Below, piece after piece: positions 24,837 to 32,443 of a stretch of DNA of 64,000 nucleotides. The position numbers were made by a program, and so were the translations under genes. Source of the DNA: CAYSEQ01 sp964430475 (lineage in GTDB: Bacteria; Patescibacteriota; Microgenomatia; UBA8517); contig CAYSEQ010000003.1 in the NCBI GenBank assembly GCA_964430475.1, forward strand, positions 1 to 64,000, written 5' to 3'. Under the pieces are notes generated by a model. That model did no database searches and was not told the origin of the DNA. It saw only the letters and a list, made by a program, of their open reading frames with translations. The stretch's first letter is position 1. Each line of letters starts with the position of its first letter.

Positions 24837-25286
24837 TCATAGAATCTCGGCAATAACCTCTCCACCCACTCTTTTCTTAATTGCTTCCTTAGATGTCATT
24901 ATTCCTTTGGGAGTGGAGATAATCAAAATGGAAGGTCCCTTCTTTTTCTCCATCTCTTCCACACTCATATACAATCGGAATCCGGGTTTAGAAACTAAGC
25001 GAATATCGGTCAAAACAGGCTCTTTTTTACGATAAACAATGTCTAGTGAAAGAGTGTTTCCTTTTTGGGAAATATTCTCAATATATCCCTCCTTTTCCAA
25101 AACATCAGCTACCTTTTTAACAAATTTACTTGCAGGTGCTTCAACATTCTTTCTCCTTGCAAGAGCAGCATTTTTTAACCTAATAAGAAAATCACCAACT
25201 CTATAATTTGTGACTCCAAACTTTCCGAGTTCACTAGTACCTTCTTTTTTAGACTTTTCCTTTTTTTGAATCTTAACTTTTGCCAT
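24837..25286 (-). CDS. rpsH: 30S ribosomal protein S8
   Basis: S8 binds helix 21 of 16S rRNA and in many bacteria represses its own operon. Marks: NYRVGDFLIRLKNAALARRK near residue 27, APASKFVKKVADVLEKEGYI, LVSKPGFRLYMSVEEMEK and the end STPKGIMTSKEAIKKRVGGE. The first 25 residues (AKVKIQKKEKSKKEGTSEL) are an extra Lys-rich extension before the normal start of the fold. I chose ATG 25286; a longer frame upstream overlaps rpsN and is not needed. Confidence 0.95.
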   Translation of the reverse strand: MAKVKIQKKEKSKKEGTSELGKFGVTNYRVGDFLIRLKNAALARRKNVEAPASKFVKKVADVLEKEGYIENISQKGNTLSLDIVYRKKEPVLTDIRLVSKPGFRLYMSVEEMEKKKGPSILIISTPKGIMTSKEAIKKRVGGEVIAEIL

Positions 25287-25296
25287 ATTTTTATAA

Positions 25297-25482
25297 CTAC
25301 CAACTTGCCTTTCGCACACCAGGAATTTCACCCCGTAAAGCATGCTCCCTAAAACAGATTCTACAAAGACCAAACTTTCTCATATAACCCCTCGCCCTCC
25401 CACAGAGGCTACATCTATTTCTGTACCTGATCTTGTACTTTAGCTTTTTTAATTCCCGAACTTCTTTTGCCTTTCTAGCCAT
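25297..25482 (-). CDS. rpsN: 30S ribosomal protein S14, zinc type
   Basis: S14 of the short, zinc-binding type. 61 residues with the four Cys in NRCSLCGRARGYMRKFGLCR and IC, followed by FREHALRGEIPGVRKASW, which is nearly invariant. Located in the head of the 30S. Ten bases before rpsH. Confidence 0.98.
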   Translation of the reverse strand: MARKAKEVRELKKLKYKIRYRNRCSLCGRARGYMRKFGLCRICFREHALRGEIPGVRKASW

Positions 25483-25582
25483 AAACCTTATAAAAACCTT
25501 TAAAAAGGTTAGCTTGAATATTTTATCTTTTATTTAAAAATATTCCATATGAAACCACAAAAAAATAAGTTCTATCCCAAAT

Positions 25583-26122
25583 CTATTTTTTTTCAAAAGG
25601 CATACCCATAAGTTCAAGTAATCTCTTTGATCGGGCAATTTCCTTGGTACTTGTAACTATATTGATCCCTAAACCCCTTTGCCTGAATTCCACATTATTA
25701 ACCTCGGGAAATACGTCTATTTCGACAAATCCCAAATTATAATTTCCAAATCTATCAAACCCACTTTCTGGCACACCCCTAAAATCCCTAAGTCTTGGTA
25801 AAACTATAGAAAAAAGTTTATCCAAAAATGCGTACATCCTTTCGCCTCTTAAAGTTACCCTTAAACCAACAGGCATTCCCTTACGAACCCCAAAACTCGC
25901 CACCGACTTTTTTGCGGTACGTACTTCAGGAATTTGACCTGTGATCGCTGCAAGTGCCTTTTTAGCTGAATCCAAAAGCTCCTTGTCTTTTGACGCATCA
26001 CCAACACCCATATTAATTACCACTTTTACTAGCTTGGGAACCCCCATTTTATTCTCAATTCCAAATTCACTCATTAATGTAGGAACAATTTCTTCTTCGT
26101 ATTTTCTTTTAAGTCTATTCAT
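25583..26122 (-). CDS. rplE: 50S ribosomal protein L5
   Basis: L5 joins 5S rRNA to the central protuberance and contacts P-site tRNA. Marks: GIENKMGVPKLVKVVINMGV near residue 20, ITGQIPEVRTAKKSVASFGV, RKGMPVGLRVTLRGERMYAF and RDFRGVPESGFDRFGNYNLG. 179 residues. A gap of about 100 bases with AT-rich sequence separates it from rpsN; no gene fits there. Confidence 0.98.
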   Translation of the reverse strand: MNRLKRKYEEEIVPTLMSEFGIENKMGVPKLVKVVINMGVGDASKDKELLDSAKKALAAITGQIPEVRTAKKSVASFGVRKGMPVGLRVTLRGERMYAFLDKLFSIVLPRLRDFRGVPESGFDRFGNYNLGFVEIDVFPEVNNVEFRQRGLGINIVTSTKEIARSKRLLELMGMPFEKK

Positions 26123-26135
26123 GGTTTAATTTTTT

Positions 26136-26462
26136 TTATTTCTTTAAAGACTTCGTATCGATAATTTTTTCGCACTTTTTACAGTACCTAAACTTTTCAC
26201 CATCTGATTTCTTAAAGCCAACGCGGGTTTGTTTCTTACAATTTGGGCAAATCAGGGCAATTTTTGAAAAGGGAAGAGGCCTTGGCAATTCATAAATACC
26301 TCCTTTTCTTCCTGGCATTCCCTTTACATGCTTTTTATAAACATTAATACCCGGAACAACCACACTTTCCTCTTTAGGAAAAATTCGTTCAATTATCCCT
26401 TCACGACCCTTATCTTTACCCTGGACTATTTTTACCTTGTCACCAACTCTAAACTTAAGCAT
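26136..26462 (-). CDS. rplX: 50S ribosomal protein L24
   Basis: L24 starts 50S assembly at the 5' end of 23S rRNA. KOW motif FRVGDKVKIVQGKDKGREGI at the N-terminus; NVYKKHVKGMPGRKGGIYEL in the middle; and a C-terminal zinc ribbon (CPNC and CKKC) as in many bacterial L24 proteins. ATG 26462 is preferred over a TTG two codons earlier. Confidence 0.96.
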   Translation of the reverse strand: MLKFRVGDKVKIVQGKDKGREGIIERIFPKEESVVVPGINVYKKHVKGMPGRKGGIYELPRPLPFSKIALICPNCKKQTRVGFKKSDGEKFRYCKKCEKIIDTKSLKK

Positions 26463-26483
26463 AGGCAAAATTTTTTATTTTTT

Positions 26484-26849
26484 TTAAACTACCTCCCTTG
26501 CAAGGGAGGCAATCTTAGTGTATCCTCTTTCTTTAATCTCGCGGGCAATTGGTCCGAATATTCGCGTTCCTCTGGGTAAACCTTGGGAATCAATAACTAC
26601 TGCCGCGTTATCATCAAATCTTATATATGTCCCGTCGCTTCTTCTAACCTCTTTTTTAGTCCTCACAATCAAAGCTCTAACCTTTTCTGCGTCTTTGACA
26701 ACACCATTAGGATCTGCACCATCTACAACACACCTAACAACATCTCCAACGCTTGCGTACTTTCCAACCTTAGGCGGAAAACCAATAACCTTGAGTCTTT
26801 TGGCACCTGAATTGTCTGCTGGCTTTAAAATTGTTCCTAACTGAATCAT
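26484..26849 (-). CDS. rplN: 50S ribosomal protein L14
   Basis: Forms an intersubunit bridge with 16S helix 44. Start IQLGTILKPADNSGAKRLKV; RALIVRTKKEVRRSDGTYIR in the middle; PRGTRIFGPIAREIKERGYT and KIASLAREVV at the end. 121 residues, the standard length. Confidence 0.98.
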   Translation of the reverse strand: MIQLGTILKPADNSGAKRLKVIGFPPKVGKYASVGDVVRCVVDGADPNGVVKDAEKVRALIVRTKKEVRRSDGTYIRFDDNAAVVIDSQGLPRGTRIFGPIAREIKERGYTKIASLAREVV

Positions 26850-26853
26850 ATCT

Positions 26854-27096
26854 TCAAGAACTTTTACCTTTTGAAACTATTTCTATAATTTTCCATTTCT
26901 TTGTCTTGCTGTAAGGCTTTGAATCGGTAAAACGCACAATCTGACCAACTTGAGATCCTAAGTCGTCATGAACATGGTATTTTTTAACTTTTCTTACCTT
27001 CTTTTTGTACAGAGGATGAGTCACTACTCTCTCAACCGCAACTGTTGCGGTCTTTTGCATTTTTTTGCTAATAACAATACCTTTAAAAACTCTCAT
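26854..27096 (-). CDS. rpsQ: 30S ribosomal protein S17
   Basis: OB-fold 16S-binding protein. Marks: FKGIVISKKMQKTATVAVER at the start, THPLYKKKVRKVKKYHVHDD and GQIVRFTDSKPYSKTKKWKI. 80 residues. Overlaps the rpmC end by four bases, a translational coupling. Confidence 0.97.
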   Translation of the reverse strand: MRVFKGIVISKKMQKTATVAVERVVTHPLYKKKVRKVKKYHVHDDLGSQVGQIVRFTDSKPYSKTKKWKIIEIVSKGKSS

Positions 27097-27317
27097 GTTT
27101 CCCTCTTAAATTCAAATTCTAAAATCTCTTTCTCTTTAATCAATGTTAAAATCTGAGCCAAATCTCTCCTTAGGTTTTTTACCTTCTTTAAGTTTTTTTC
27201 CCTACCAGAGACAATTTCTGCCCTCACCCTTTCAATCTCCAGCCTCTTCTCCTCAGCTAGATTCTTGAGTTCAGGAATTTCTTTTTTTCTTAGTTCTTGC
27301 AAATCTTTTTTCTTCAT
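27093..27317 (-). CDS. rpmC: 50S ribosomal protein L29
   Basis: Two-helix protein next to the exit tunnel where nascent-chain factors dock. 74 residues: DLQELRKKEIPELKNLAEEK, then VKNLRRDLAQILTLIKEKEI, the family's final helix. Coupled with rpsQ by a four-base overlap. Confidence 0.95.
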   Translation of the reverse strand: MKKKDLQELRKKEIPELKNLAEEKRLEIERVRAEIVSGREKNLKKVKNLRRDLAQILTLIKEKEILEFEFKRET

Positions 27318-27348
27318 GAGATTAGCAAAAATTTCTAGCTAAATGACA

Positions 27349-27765
27349 TTAACCTGACGACTCCCTTGAAACAAATTTTGTCTTAAATGGCATCTTGGAA
27401 GCAGCTTTGGCAAAGGCTTCTTTGGCTAATTCATAATCAATACCAGCAACCTCATAGATTATCCTTCCAGGAGTAATCACGGCAACATATTTTTCAACCT
27501 CACCTTTTCCTCCTCCCATTCTCTGTCCTGCAGGCCGAGAGGTAACTGGTTTATCAGGAAAAACCCTAACCCACAATTTTCCACCCTTTTTAAGACTGTG
27601 AGTAATCGCTCGCCTTCCAGCTTCAATACTCTTGGCAGAAAGCCAACCTCTACCAACCGCCTTAAGACCATATTCCCCAAAAACCAAAGTTGAACCACGC
27701 ACTGACTTCCCCCTCATCTTGCCTCTAAAACTTTTTCTAAATTTTGTTTTTTTAGGCTCCAACAT
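27349..27765 (-). CDS. rplP: 50S ribosomal protein L16
   Basis: L16 organises the A-site tRNA elbow region. Marks: PKKTKFRKSFRGKMRGKSVR at the start, LKAVGRGWLSAKSIEAGRRA, WVRVFPDKPVTSRPAGQRMG and GGKGEVEKYVAVITPGRIIY. 138 residues. The arginine that is hydroxylated in E. coli lies in the PAGQRMG loop; the hydroxylase is not in this window. Confidence 0.98.
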   Translation of the reverse strand: MLEPKKTKFRKSFRGKMRGKSVRGSTLVFGEYGLKAVGRGWLSAKSIEAGRRAITHSLKKGGKLWVRVFPDKPVTSRPAGQRMGGGKGEVEKYVAVITPGRIIYEVAGIDYELAKEAFAKAASKMPFKTKFVSRESSG

Positions 27766-27790
27766 TGCTTTTTAGGTACCTTAGAAAAAA

Positions 27791-28456
27791 TTATTCCTCT
27801 ACCTTTTTATGAATATAAACCTTCACACCGACATATCCTTTCTTTAAAAGAGCAGGTACTTGAGCGTAATCTATATTCTCTCTTAGGGTCTGGGTCGGAA
27901 CTGAACCTTCCTGATACTTCTCAACCCTCGCTATCTCTGCACCAGCAATTCTACCGGATAAAATTACTTTTACTCCTAAAGCTCCTGCCTGCATAACTTT
28001 CTCCATAGCTCTGTGAACTACCCTCTTGTGAGGAAGACGTCTTTCTAACTCAGAGGCGATCCTGCTCGCAACTAAATACGCTGAAAGTTCTGGATTTTTG
28101 ACTTCACTCACTCTTAAATCAATTTTTAACTCTTTCTCTAATTCTTTAATTCCTTTTTGGCGTAATTTACTAATAACCTCAAGAATGCTTCTTTTCAGCT
28201 CTTCTAGACCACTTCCTCCCCTTCCAATAACCATTCCCGGTCTTGACACAGTAAGGTCTATATGGATACTTTTAGGTAGTCTTTCTATTTCTACATTGGT
28301 AATCCCAGAAAGTTTAAGTTTCTCCATCAACATCTCTCTTATCTTTATATCTTCAAGAAGGTAATTTTTTAAATTTCTACCTTCGACAAACCAACGAGAC
28401 TTCCAGGGAGTAAAGCTCCCTACCCTAAATCCTATTGGATTAACCTTCTGTCCCAT
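27791..28456 (-). CDS. rpsC: 30S ribosomal protein S3
   Basis: S3 sits at the mRNA entry and has helicase-like function with S4 and S5. Marks: GQKVNPIGFRVGSFTPWKSR at the start, KH domain SRPGMVIGRGGSGLEELKRS near residue 70, and ERRLPHKRVVHRAMEKVMQA, GALGVKVILSGRIAGAEIAR in the C-terminal domain. 221 residues, normal. Confidence 0.98.
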   Translation of the reverse strand: MGQKVNPIGFRVGSFTPWKSRWFVEGRNLKNYLLEDIKIREMLMEKLKLSGITNVEIERLPKSIHIDLTVSRPGMVIGRGGSGLEELKRSILEVISKLRQKGIKELEKELKIDLRVSEVKNPELSAYLVASRIASELERRLPHKRVVHRAMEKVMQAGALGVKVILSGRIAGAEIARVEKYQEGSVPTQTLRENIDYAQVPALLKKGYVGVKVYIHKKVEE

Positions 28457-28513
28457 TTTTTTTAAAAAACAAATAATCTTAAAATAAGCATCTTTCTTAA
28501 ATTTAGTGCCATA

Positions 28514-28918
28514 TTAGCCCTTTTTTGCTTGCTTTCTTTTTGTAACGGAAATTGCATCTGGCCTTGATTCAGAAACACTTTGCATTTGCTTTCGCGTTGT
28601 AAGCACAATTCTTACATGACTCATCCTTCGTTGATAAGGCTTTATCCTAGATCTCGCACCCGCTCTCCACCTTTTTAACCTAGGTCCTTCATTTATCTGA
28701 ATCTCTTTAAAAACAAGCTGATTCGGATCAACTCCACTTCTTAAAGCATCTGCAATTGCTGATTGAATTACCTTTCTAAGAGGCTCGGCAGCCTTTTTCT
28801 TCACAAAACTAAGAACTTCGACAGCCTCTGAAGGGCTTAAATTTTTAACCAATGAAACTATCTGCCTTAACTTCTTTGGCGTTGGGTAGGTATATCTTTG
28901 GATTGCCTTAACTTCCAT
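28514..28918 (-). CDS. rplV: 50S ribosomal protein L22
   Basis: L22 lines the exit tunnel with a long beta hairpin. Marks: AIQRYTYPTPKKLRQIVSLV at the start (the usual R-x-S-P-x-K replaced by YPTPKK), FVKKKAAEPLRKVIQSAIAD, FKEIQINEGPRLKRWRAGAR and GARSRIKPYQRRMSHVRIVL. 134 residues with a short charged tail. Confidence 0.97.
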   Translation of the reverse strand: MEVKAIQRYTYPTPKKLRQIVSLVKNLSPSEAVEVLSFVKKKAAEPLRKVIQSAIADALRSGVDPNQLVFKEIQINEGPRLKRWRAGARSRIKPYQRRMSHVRIVLTTRKQMQSVSESRPDAISVTKRKQAKKG

Positions 28919-28943
28919 AATATAGGTTATAGAAACTTAAATT

Positions 28944-29225
28944 TTAAGTTTTTTCAAGAATCCTTTTAACAACTTGCCCATGACCTCGAAATGTTCTCGT
29001 GGGAGCAAATTCTCCTAACCGGTGTCCTACCATATCTTCAGTAATAAATACATTCACAAAAACCCTACCATTGTGTACTTCAAAATATTTGCCGACAAAC
29101 TCCGGCGGAATTTGGCAAGCTCTGTTCCATGTTCTTATTGGTTTTTCTTTTGTTCCAAGACCCGCCCTCACCTTTTTAAGTAGGCGCTCGTCAACATATG
29201 GACCTTTTTTCAAACTTCGTGACAT
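28944..29225 (-). CDS. rpsS: 30S ribosomal protein S19
   Basis: 30S head protein binding with S13. SRSLKKGPYVDERLLKKVRA at the start; RACQIPPEFVGKYFEVHNGR; FVNVFITEDMVGHRLGEFAP and TRTFRGHG. 93 residues. Five bases after rplB. Confidence 0.98.
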   Translation of the reverse strand: MSRSLKKGPYVDERLLKKVRAGLGTKEKPIRTWNRACQIPPEFVGKYFEVHNGRVFVNVFITEDMVGHRLGEFAPTRTFRGHGQVVKRILEKT

Positions 29226-29230
29226 AGTTC

Positions 29231-29983
29231 TTAAACCTGTACACCTTTCTTTCTAGGTGAAACAATTAACTTATCGGAGTACTTTTTCGGTCGCCTTGTT
29301 TTACCAACTGCCTTTTTTCCAAATGGAGTCTTAGGAAAAGGCAAGCCCACACCACTTCTTCCTTCACCACCACCATGAGGATGAGCAGCGGGGTGCATAG
29401 CAACTCCCCTCACTGTAGGCCTTATCCCCATCCTTCTTTTCCTACCTGCCTTACCCAGTTTCAGTGTTTTTGCCTCAATGTTACCAACCTGACCGATGGT
29501 CGCCCAGGCTTTAGGATTGAATCTTCTTATCTCGCCTGAGGGAAGCCTTACAAGCACGTACTCACCTTCTTTTCCTTGAACAACCGCGGAGCTTCCTGCT
29601 GACTTGGCTATTTGTCCACCCTTACCGGGCTTTATCTCAATATTGTGTACTTGGGTGCCGGTGGGAATTTTCTCTAACGGCAAAGCGTTGCCAATTTCAA
29701 TCGGAGCATCTTCGGAAGCAACCACCCTACTACCCTCTTCTAAACCTAAAGGGGCAAGTATATAACTTCTTTCACCATCTTCATACAAGACTCTTGCAAT
29801 TCTTGCATTTCTATTTGGATCGTATTCAATGGCCTCAACTACACCCCAAACTCCCTTTTTATTTCGTTTGAAATCAATTTCACGCAAAAATCTTTTGCTT
29901 CTCCCACCTTTATGTCGCACGGAAATACGACCTTGGGTATCCCTCCCACTTTTTTTTGGCAAAATCGTAAGTAGATTTCTCAT
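29231..29983 (-). CDS. rplB: 50S ribosomal protein L2, N-terminally short
   Basis: L2 is needed for subunit joining and peptidyl transfer. The OB and SH3-like domains are intact: DTQGRISVRHKGGRSKRFLR near residue 15, YEDGERSYILAPLGL, NALPLEKIPTGTQVHNIEIK, and the conserved GVAMHPAAHPHGGGEGRSGV with the catalytic-site His near 215. The protein is 250 residues; the family is about 275. The missing part is the first 25-30 residues, including the K-P-T-S/T-P-G-R-R stretch that contacts rRNA. The start overlaps the rplW stop by four bases, so no upstream start is available in frame without invading rplW. Confidence 0.97.
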   Translation of the reverse strand: MRNLLTILPKKSGRDTQGRISVRHKGGRSKRFLREIDFKRNKKGVWGVVEAIEYDPNRNARIARVLYEDGERSYILAPLGLEEGSRVVASEDAPIEIGNALPLEKIPTGTQVHNIEIKPGKGGQIAKSAGSSAVVQGKEGEYVLVRLPSGEIRRFNPKAWATIGQVGNIEAKTLKLGKAGRKRRMGIRPTVRGVAMHPAAHPHGGGEGRSGVGLPFPKTPFGKKAVGKTRRPKKYSDKLIVSPRKKGVQV

Positions 29984-30261
29984 TTTTTCTCCTCCTCAAA
30001 AAGCTCTATCTTTTCTCCATCTTTTAGAGTGACTATGGCCTTCCTTTTTTTACTAATTACTATCTTTCTTCCCCGAAAGTCCCTCTTCAATTCTCCACCC
30101 AAGCTCAAGGTATTAACATCAATAACATTCACTTTAAAAATCTTTTCTACCTCTTTTTTTATCTGGTGTTTGCTCAAATTTTTATCTACCAAAAAAACGT
30201 ACTTACCAACCTTTGCCAATTTCATTGATTTTTCTGTGATAACCGGAATAATGGATCCCAT
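29980..30261 (-). CDS. rplW: 50S ribosomal protein L23
   Basis: Docking protein for trigger factor and SRP at the exit tunnel. Marks: PVITEKSMKLAKVGKYVFLV near residue 6, KHQIKKEVEKIFKVNVIDVN and TLSLGGELKRDFRGRKIVIS. 93 residues. Overlaps rplB by four bases. Confidence 0.97.
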   Translation of the reverse strand: MGSIIPVITEKSMKLAKVGKYVFLVDKNLSKHQIKKEVEKIFKVNVIDVNTLSLGGELKRDFRGRKIVISKKRKAIVTLKDGEKIELFEEEKK

Positions 30262-30266
30262 ATTTT

Positions 30267-31049
30267 TTAATTTTTATTCTTGGATTTAAAAGTTTTCCCT
30301 TTTTGGGTTTTCTTTTCTTTGGTAGACACTTTTTTAATTTTAGTTTTCAAGCTTTTCCCAGTTTTATGTGTTTCCTTAGAAAGTGTTAAAATTTTTTTAG
30401 TTCTCTTATCTTCAGGACCCTTGCCCCCAGAAAATCCTAAAATAGCGTCCTTCTCAATAAGAACTAGTCCGCCGGAAATAACTTCGTAAGCGTTAAGGCT
30501 TCCAAATGGAACTACCTTCAAATTTTCCAAGTTCCTAAAAAATCTAACCACCTTTCTATTCTCTTCTGAAACAACCAGAGTAATTTTATTAGGCCTTTTG
30601 CCCTTAAGCTCCTTTTTGATAATCAAATCCAAAAATTTAGCAGCATCTTTGGTTTTTTTAATACTAACAAGTTTATCCACACCCACCAAATTACCTTCTT
30701 TGGCTTTTAGTCCTAAAGCTAGCTCCAAAGCCTTACGACGGATATTCTTTGTTAGAGAAAGAATCCTTTTTACACCCTTCGGACCATGGGCAACACCACC
30801 ACCAACAAATATGGGCGCTTTTACGCTACCATGTCTTGCTCTACCTGTACCTTTTTGCCTCCATATCTTGGCAGTTGAACCTGCGACTTCACCCCTGGAT
30901 TTAACTTTAGAAGTCCCTGGGTGTAGCCTATCCTCATAAACCCTCTTGGCTTGAGCAAGTAAGTACAAATTTAGGTCTTCAAAAGCTTTTGGTAGGGCAG
31001 AACTACCTCTTTTGCCACTTTTTACTTGATAGATATTTATTTTCAACAT
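30267..31049 (-). CDS. rplD: 50S ribosomal protein L4
   Basis: L4 lines the tunnel and is a known operon repressor in E. coli. Marks: AQAKRVYEDRLHPGTSKVKS, RGEVAGSTAKIWRQKGTGRA and RHGSVKAPIFVGGGVAHGPK near residues 55-95. 260 residues, about 50 longer than the usual 205; the extra part is a Lys/Thr-rich tail (KETHKTGKSLKTKIKKVSTK and beyond). Four bases after rplC. Confidence 0.97.
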   Translation of the reverse strand: MLKINIYQVKSGKRGSSALPKAFEDLNLYLLAQAKRVYEDRLHPGTSKVKSRGEVAGSTAKIWRQKGTGRARHGSVKAPIFVGGGVAHGPKGVKRILSLTKNIRRKALELALGLKAKEGNLVGVDKLVSIKKTKDAAKFLDLIIKKELKGKRPNKITLVVSEENRKVVRFFRNLENLKVVPFGSLNAYEVISGGLVLIEKDAILGFSGGKGPEDKRTKKILTLSKETHKTGKSLKTKIKKVSTKEKKTQKGKTFKSKNKN

Positions 31050-31052
31050 ATT

Positions 31053-31811
31053 TTAAGCTTGGGATTGAGAATTAATCTCTGCTGATTCATTCTCGTTTTT
31101 ATTGGTTTCACTCTCCTCCTCTTCCTGAACCACCTGAACTTCTGGAGCTTTTTCTTCAAGTTCTTCAATTTTTCCACTTCCCAATCTTTTTATGATTAAA
31201 AGACTGCCCCTCTGCCCTGGTAGCAAACCCGAGATAGCCAAAAGATTCTCCTCCGCTTGTATATCTACAACTACCAAATTCTTAACCGTGACCTTTCTGC
31301 CTCCCATCCTTCCAGCCATTTTTTTACCCTTCCAAACCCTACCAGGAGTAGTACCTTGACCTATGGAACCTGGTGCACGCTCACGATCACTTTGTCCATG
31401 TGTTCGGGGACCTCCACTAAATCCCCACCTTTTCACAACACCAGCAAACCCTTTTCCTTTGGAAATACCAGTTACCTGAACAACATCTCCTTTCCTAAAG
31501 ATGTCAGAAACAGCGATAACATCACCAACCTTAAGTTCAGGCTCTTTATCAAGTTTTACTTCCCTTAAAAAACGCGGCGCTACCTTTTTTGACTCAACTA
31601 CATTTCTAAGATGACCCAAAAGTGGCTTTGAAATATTTTTGATCTTTTTTTCTCCAAAACCCAGTTGAACTGCCCAATAACCATCCCTTGCTGGTTTTTT
31701 GACCTGAGTCACAACGCACGAACCCACCTTAACCCAAGTAACAGGTACTCTTGTTGCCCCTATAAAAGTCTGGCTGGATTTTTCCTTTGTCGCTAGAATC
31801 GTATCTAACAT
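31053..31811 (-). CDS. rplC: 50S ribosomal protein L3
   Basis: L3 nucleates 50S assembly near the peptidyl transferase centre. Marks: VTGISKGKGFAGVVKRWGFS near residue 132, GGPRTHGQSDRERAPGSIGQ and TTPGRVWKGKKMAGRMGGRK near 155-175 (the Gln methylated in E. coli is in the GQS context). 252 residues with a Glu-rich C-terminal extension (VQVVQEEEESETNKNENESA). First gene of the S10-spc-alpha cluster here, since rpsJ is displaced. Confidence 0.97.
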   Translation of the reverse strand: MLDTILATKEKSSQTFIGATRVPVTWVKVGSCVVTQVKKPARDGYWAVQLGFGEKKIKNISKPLLGHLRNVVESKKVAPRFLREVKLDKEPELKVGDVIAVSDIFRKGDVVQVTGISKGKGFAGVVKRWGFSGGPRTHGQSDRERAPGSIGQGTTPGRVWKGKKMAGRMGGRKVTVKNLVVVDIQAEENLLAISGLLPGQRGSLLIIKRLGSGKIEELEEKAPEVQVVQEEEESETNKNENESAEINSQSQA

Positions 31812-31822
31812 AACTTTTTCTC

Positions 31823-31915
31823 AAAAAAAAGAGCGCCCAAGGCGCCCTCTTCTAGGCACATCTTGGATATATCTTTGTGGTTTTTAAGTGTTTTGAACCA
31901 CCTCCACTTTAGTGG
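31823..31915 (-). promoter_or_regulatory. structured rplC leader with terminator-like hairpin
   Basis: Three hairpins lie between the promoter and rplC, read on the minus strand. First CCACT/AGTGG (31904-31915) at the expected transcript 5' end. Second GTGGTT/AACCAC (31877-31901). Third a GC-rich hairpin (31831-31852, arms around GAGGGCGCC and GGCGCTC with a two-base bulge) followed by eight U (31823-31830), which has the form of an intrinsic terminator. It ends 11 bases before the rplC start. Attenuation by a ribosomal protein, as with L4 in E. coli, is an inference. Confidence 0.6.
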
Positions 31916-31918
31916 TAA

Positions 31919-31948
31919 ATTATATCAAACCCATACCAAAATTAGCAA
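31919..31948 (-). promoter_or_regulatory. promoter of the rplC operon
   Basis: On the minus strand TTGCTA (31943-31948), 18 bases, then a perfect TATAAT (31919-31924). The transcript would start near 31912, leaving a leader of about 100 bases. Confidence 0.6.
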
Positions 31949-31971
31949 GACTAAAAGTCTAGACAACAAAG

Positions 31972-32001
31972 TTGCACTCTTTGTACTATTAATGATATAA
32001 A
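31972..32001 (+). promoter_or_regulatory. divergent promoter for the inserted plus-strand genes
   Basis: TTGCAC (31972-31977), 18 bases, TATAAA (31996-32001). It stands back to back with the rplC promoter. Between them lie AGACT/AGTCT (31948-31960) and the palindrome GTCTAGAC (31957-31964), a possible operator. Confidence 0.45.
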
Positions 32002-32039
32002 ATAAAACCTATAACTTGCTCACCTAAGCCTAAAATTTT

Positions 32040-32357
32040 ATGAAAGAAAGAAAATCTAATAAAGCACCTATCGCTATCCCGGAAAGAACAAACGAATTCT
32101 ATGCCGACGAACAAACTAAAAGAGTATACGAAACCGCCCAAAAAGCAGTGCAGACTGCGTCTAAAATCCCTCCAGAAGGCCTAGAGCTTGCGAGAAATCC
32201 TATTACCTTTAAACCCGAGTATGAAGAAGAAGGGTTGGCTGTGGTTTTTGCTGTCGGAGGATTTCTTCCTTGTGGGGAAGATGAAAGGGTTATCCAAGTC
32301 CCAGATCGTACCTTGAAAGTTTTAGCTGAAATGGGTATCCCTTATCAAATCTCGTAA
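32040..32357 (+). CDS. Hypothetical protein
   Basis: A 105-residue protein without signal peptide or membrane segment. The first 55 residues are charged and helical (TNEFYADEQTKRVYETAQKA); the rest looks like a small alpha/beta domain (GLAVVFAVGGFLPCGEDERV then IQVPDRTLKVLAEMGIPYQI). No family recognised. A promoter-like sequence precedes it and the DUF763 gene follows 86 bases later on the same strand, so the two form an insertion into the ribosomal cluster. Confidence 0.6.
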   Translation: MKERKSNKAPIAIPERTNEFYADEQTKRVYETAQKAVQTASKIPPEGLELARNPITFKPEYEEEGLAVVFAVGGFLPCGEDERVIQVPDRTLKVLAEMGIPYQIS

Positions 32358-32443
32358 ACCCAACTTTAATCTCGCTACCCTTATAAATACTTTCCAGTAA
32401 ACCCAATCTAACCCCACTTGATATATTCGTATTTTTTCGTATC

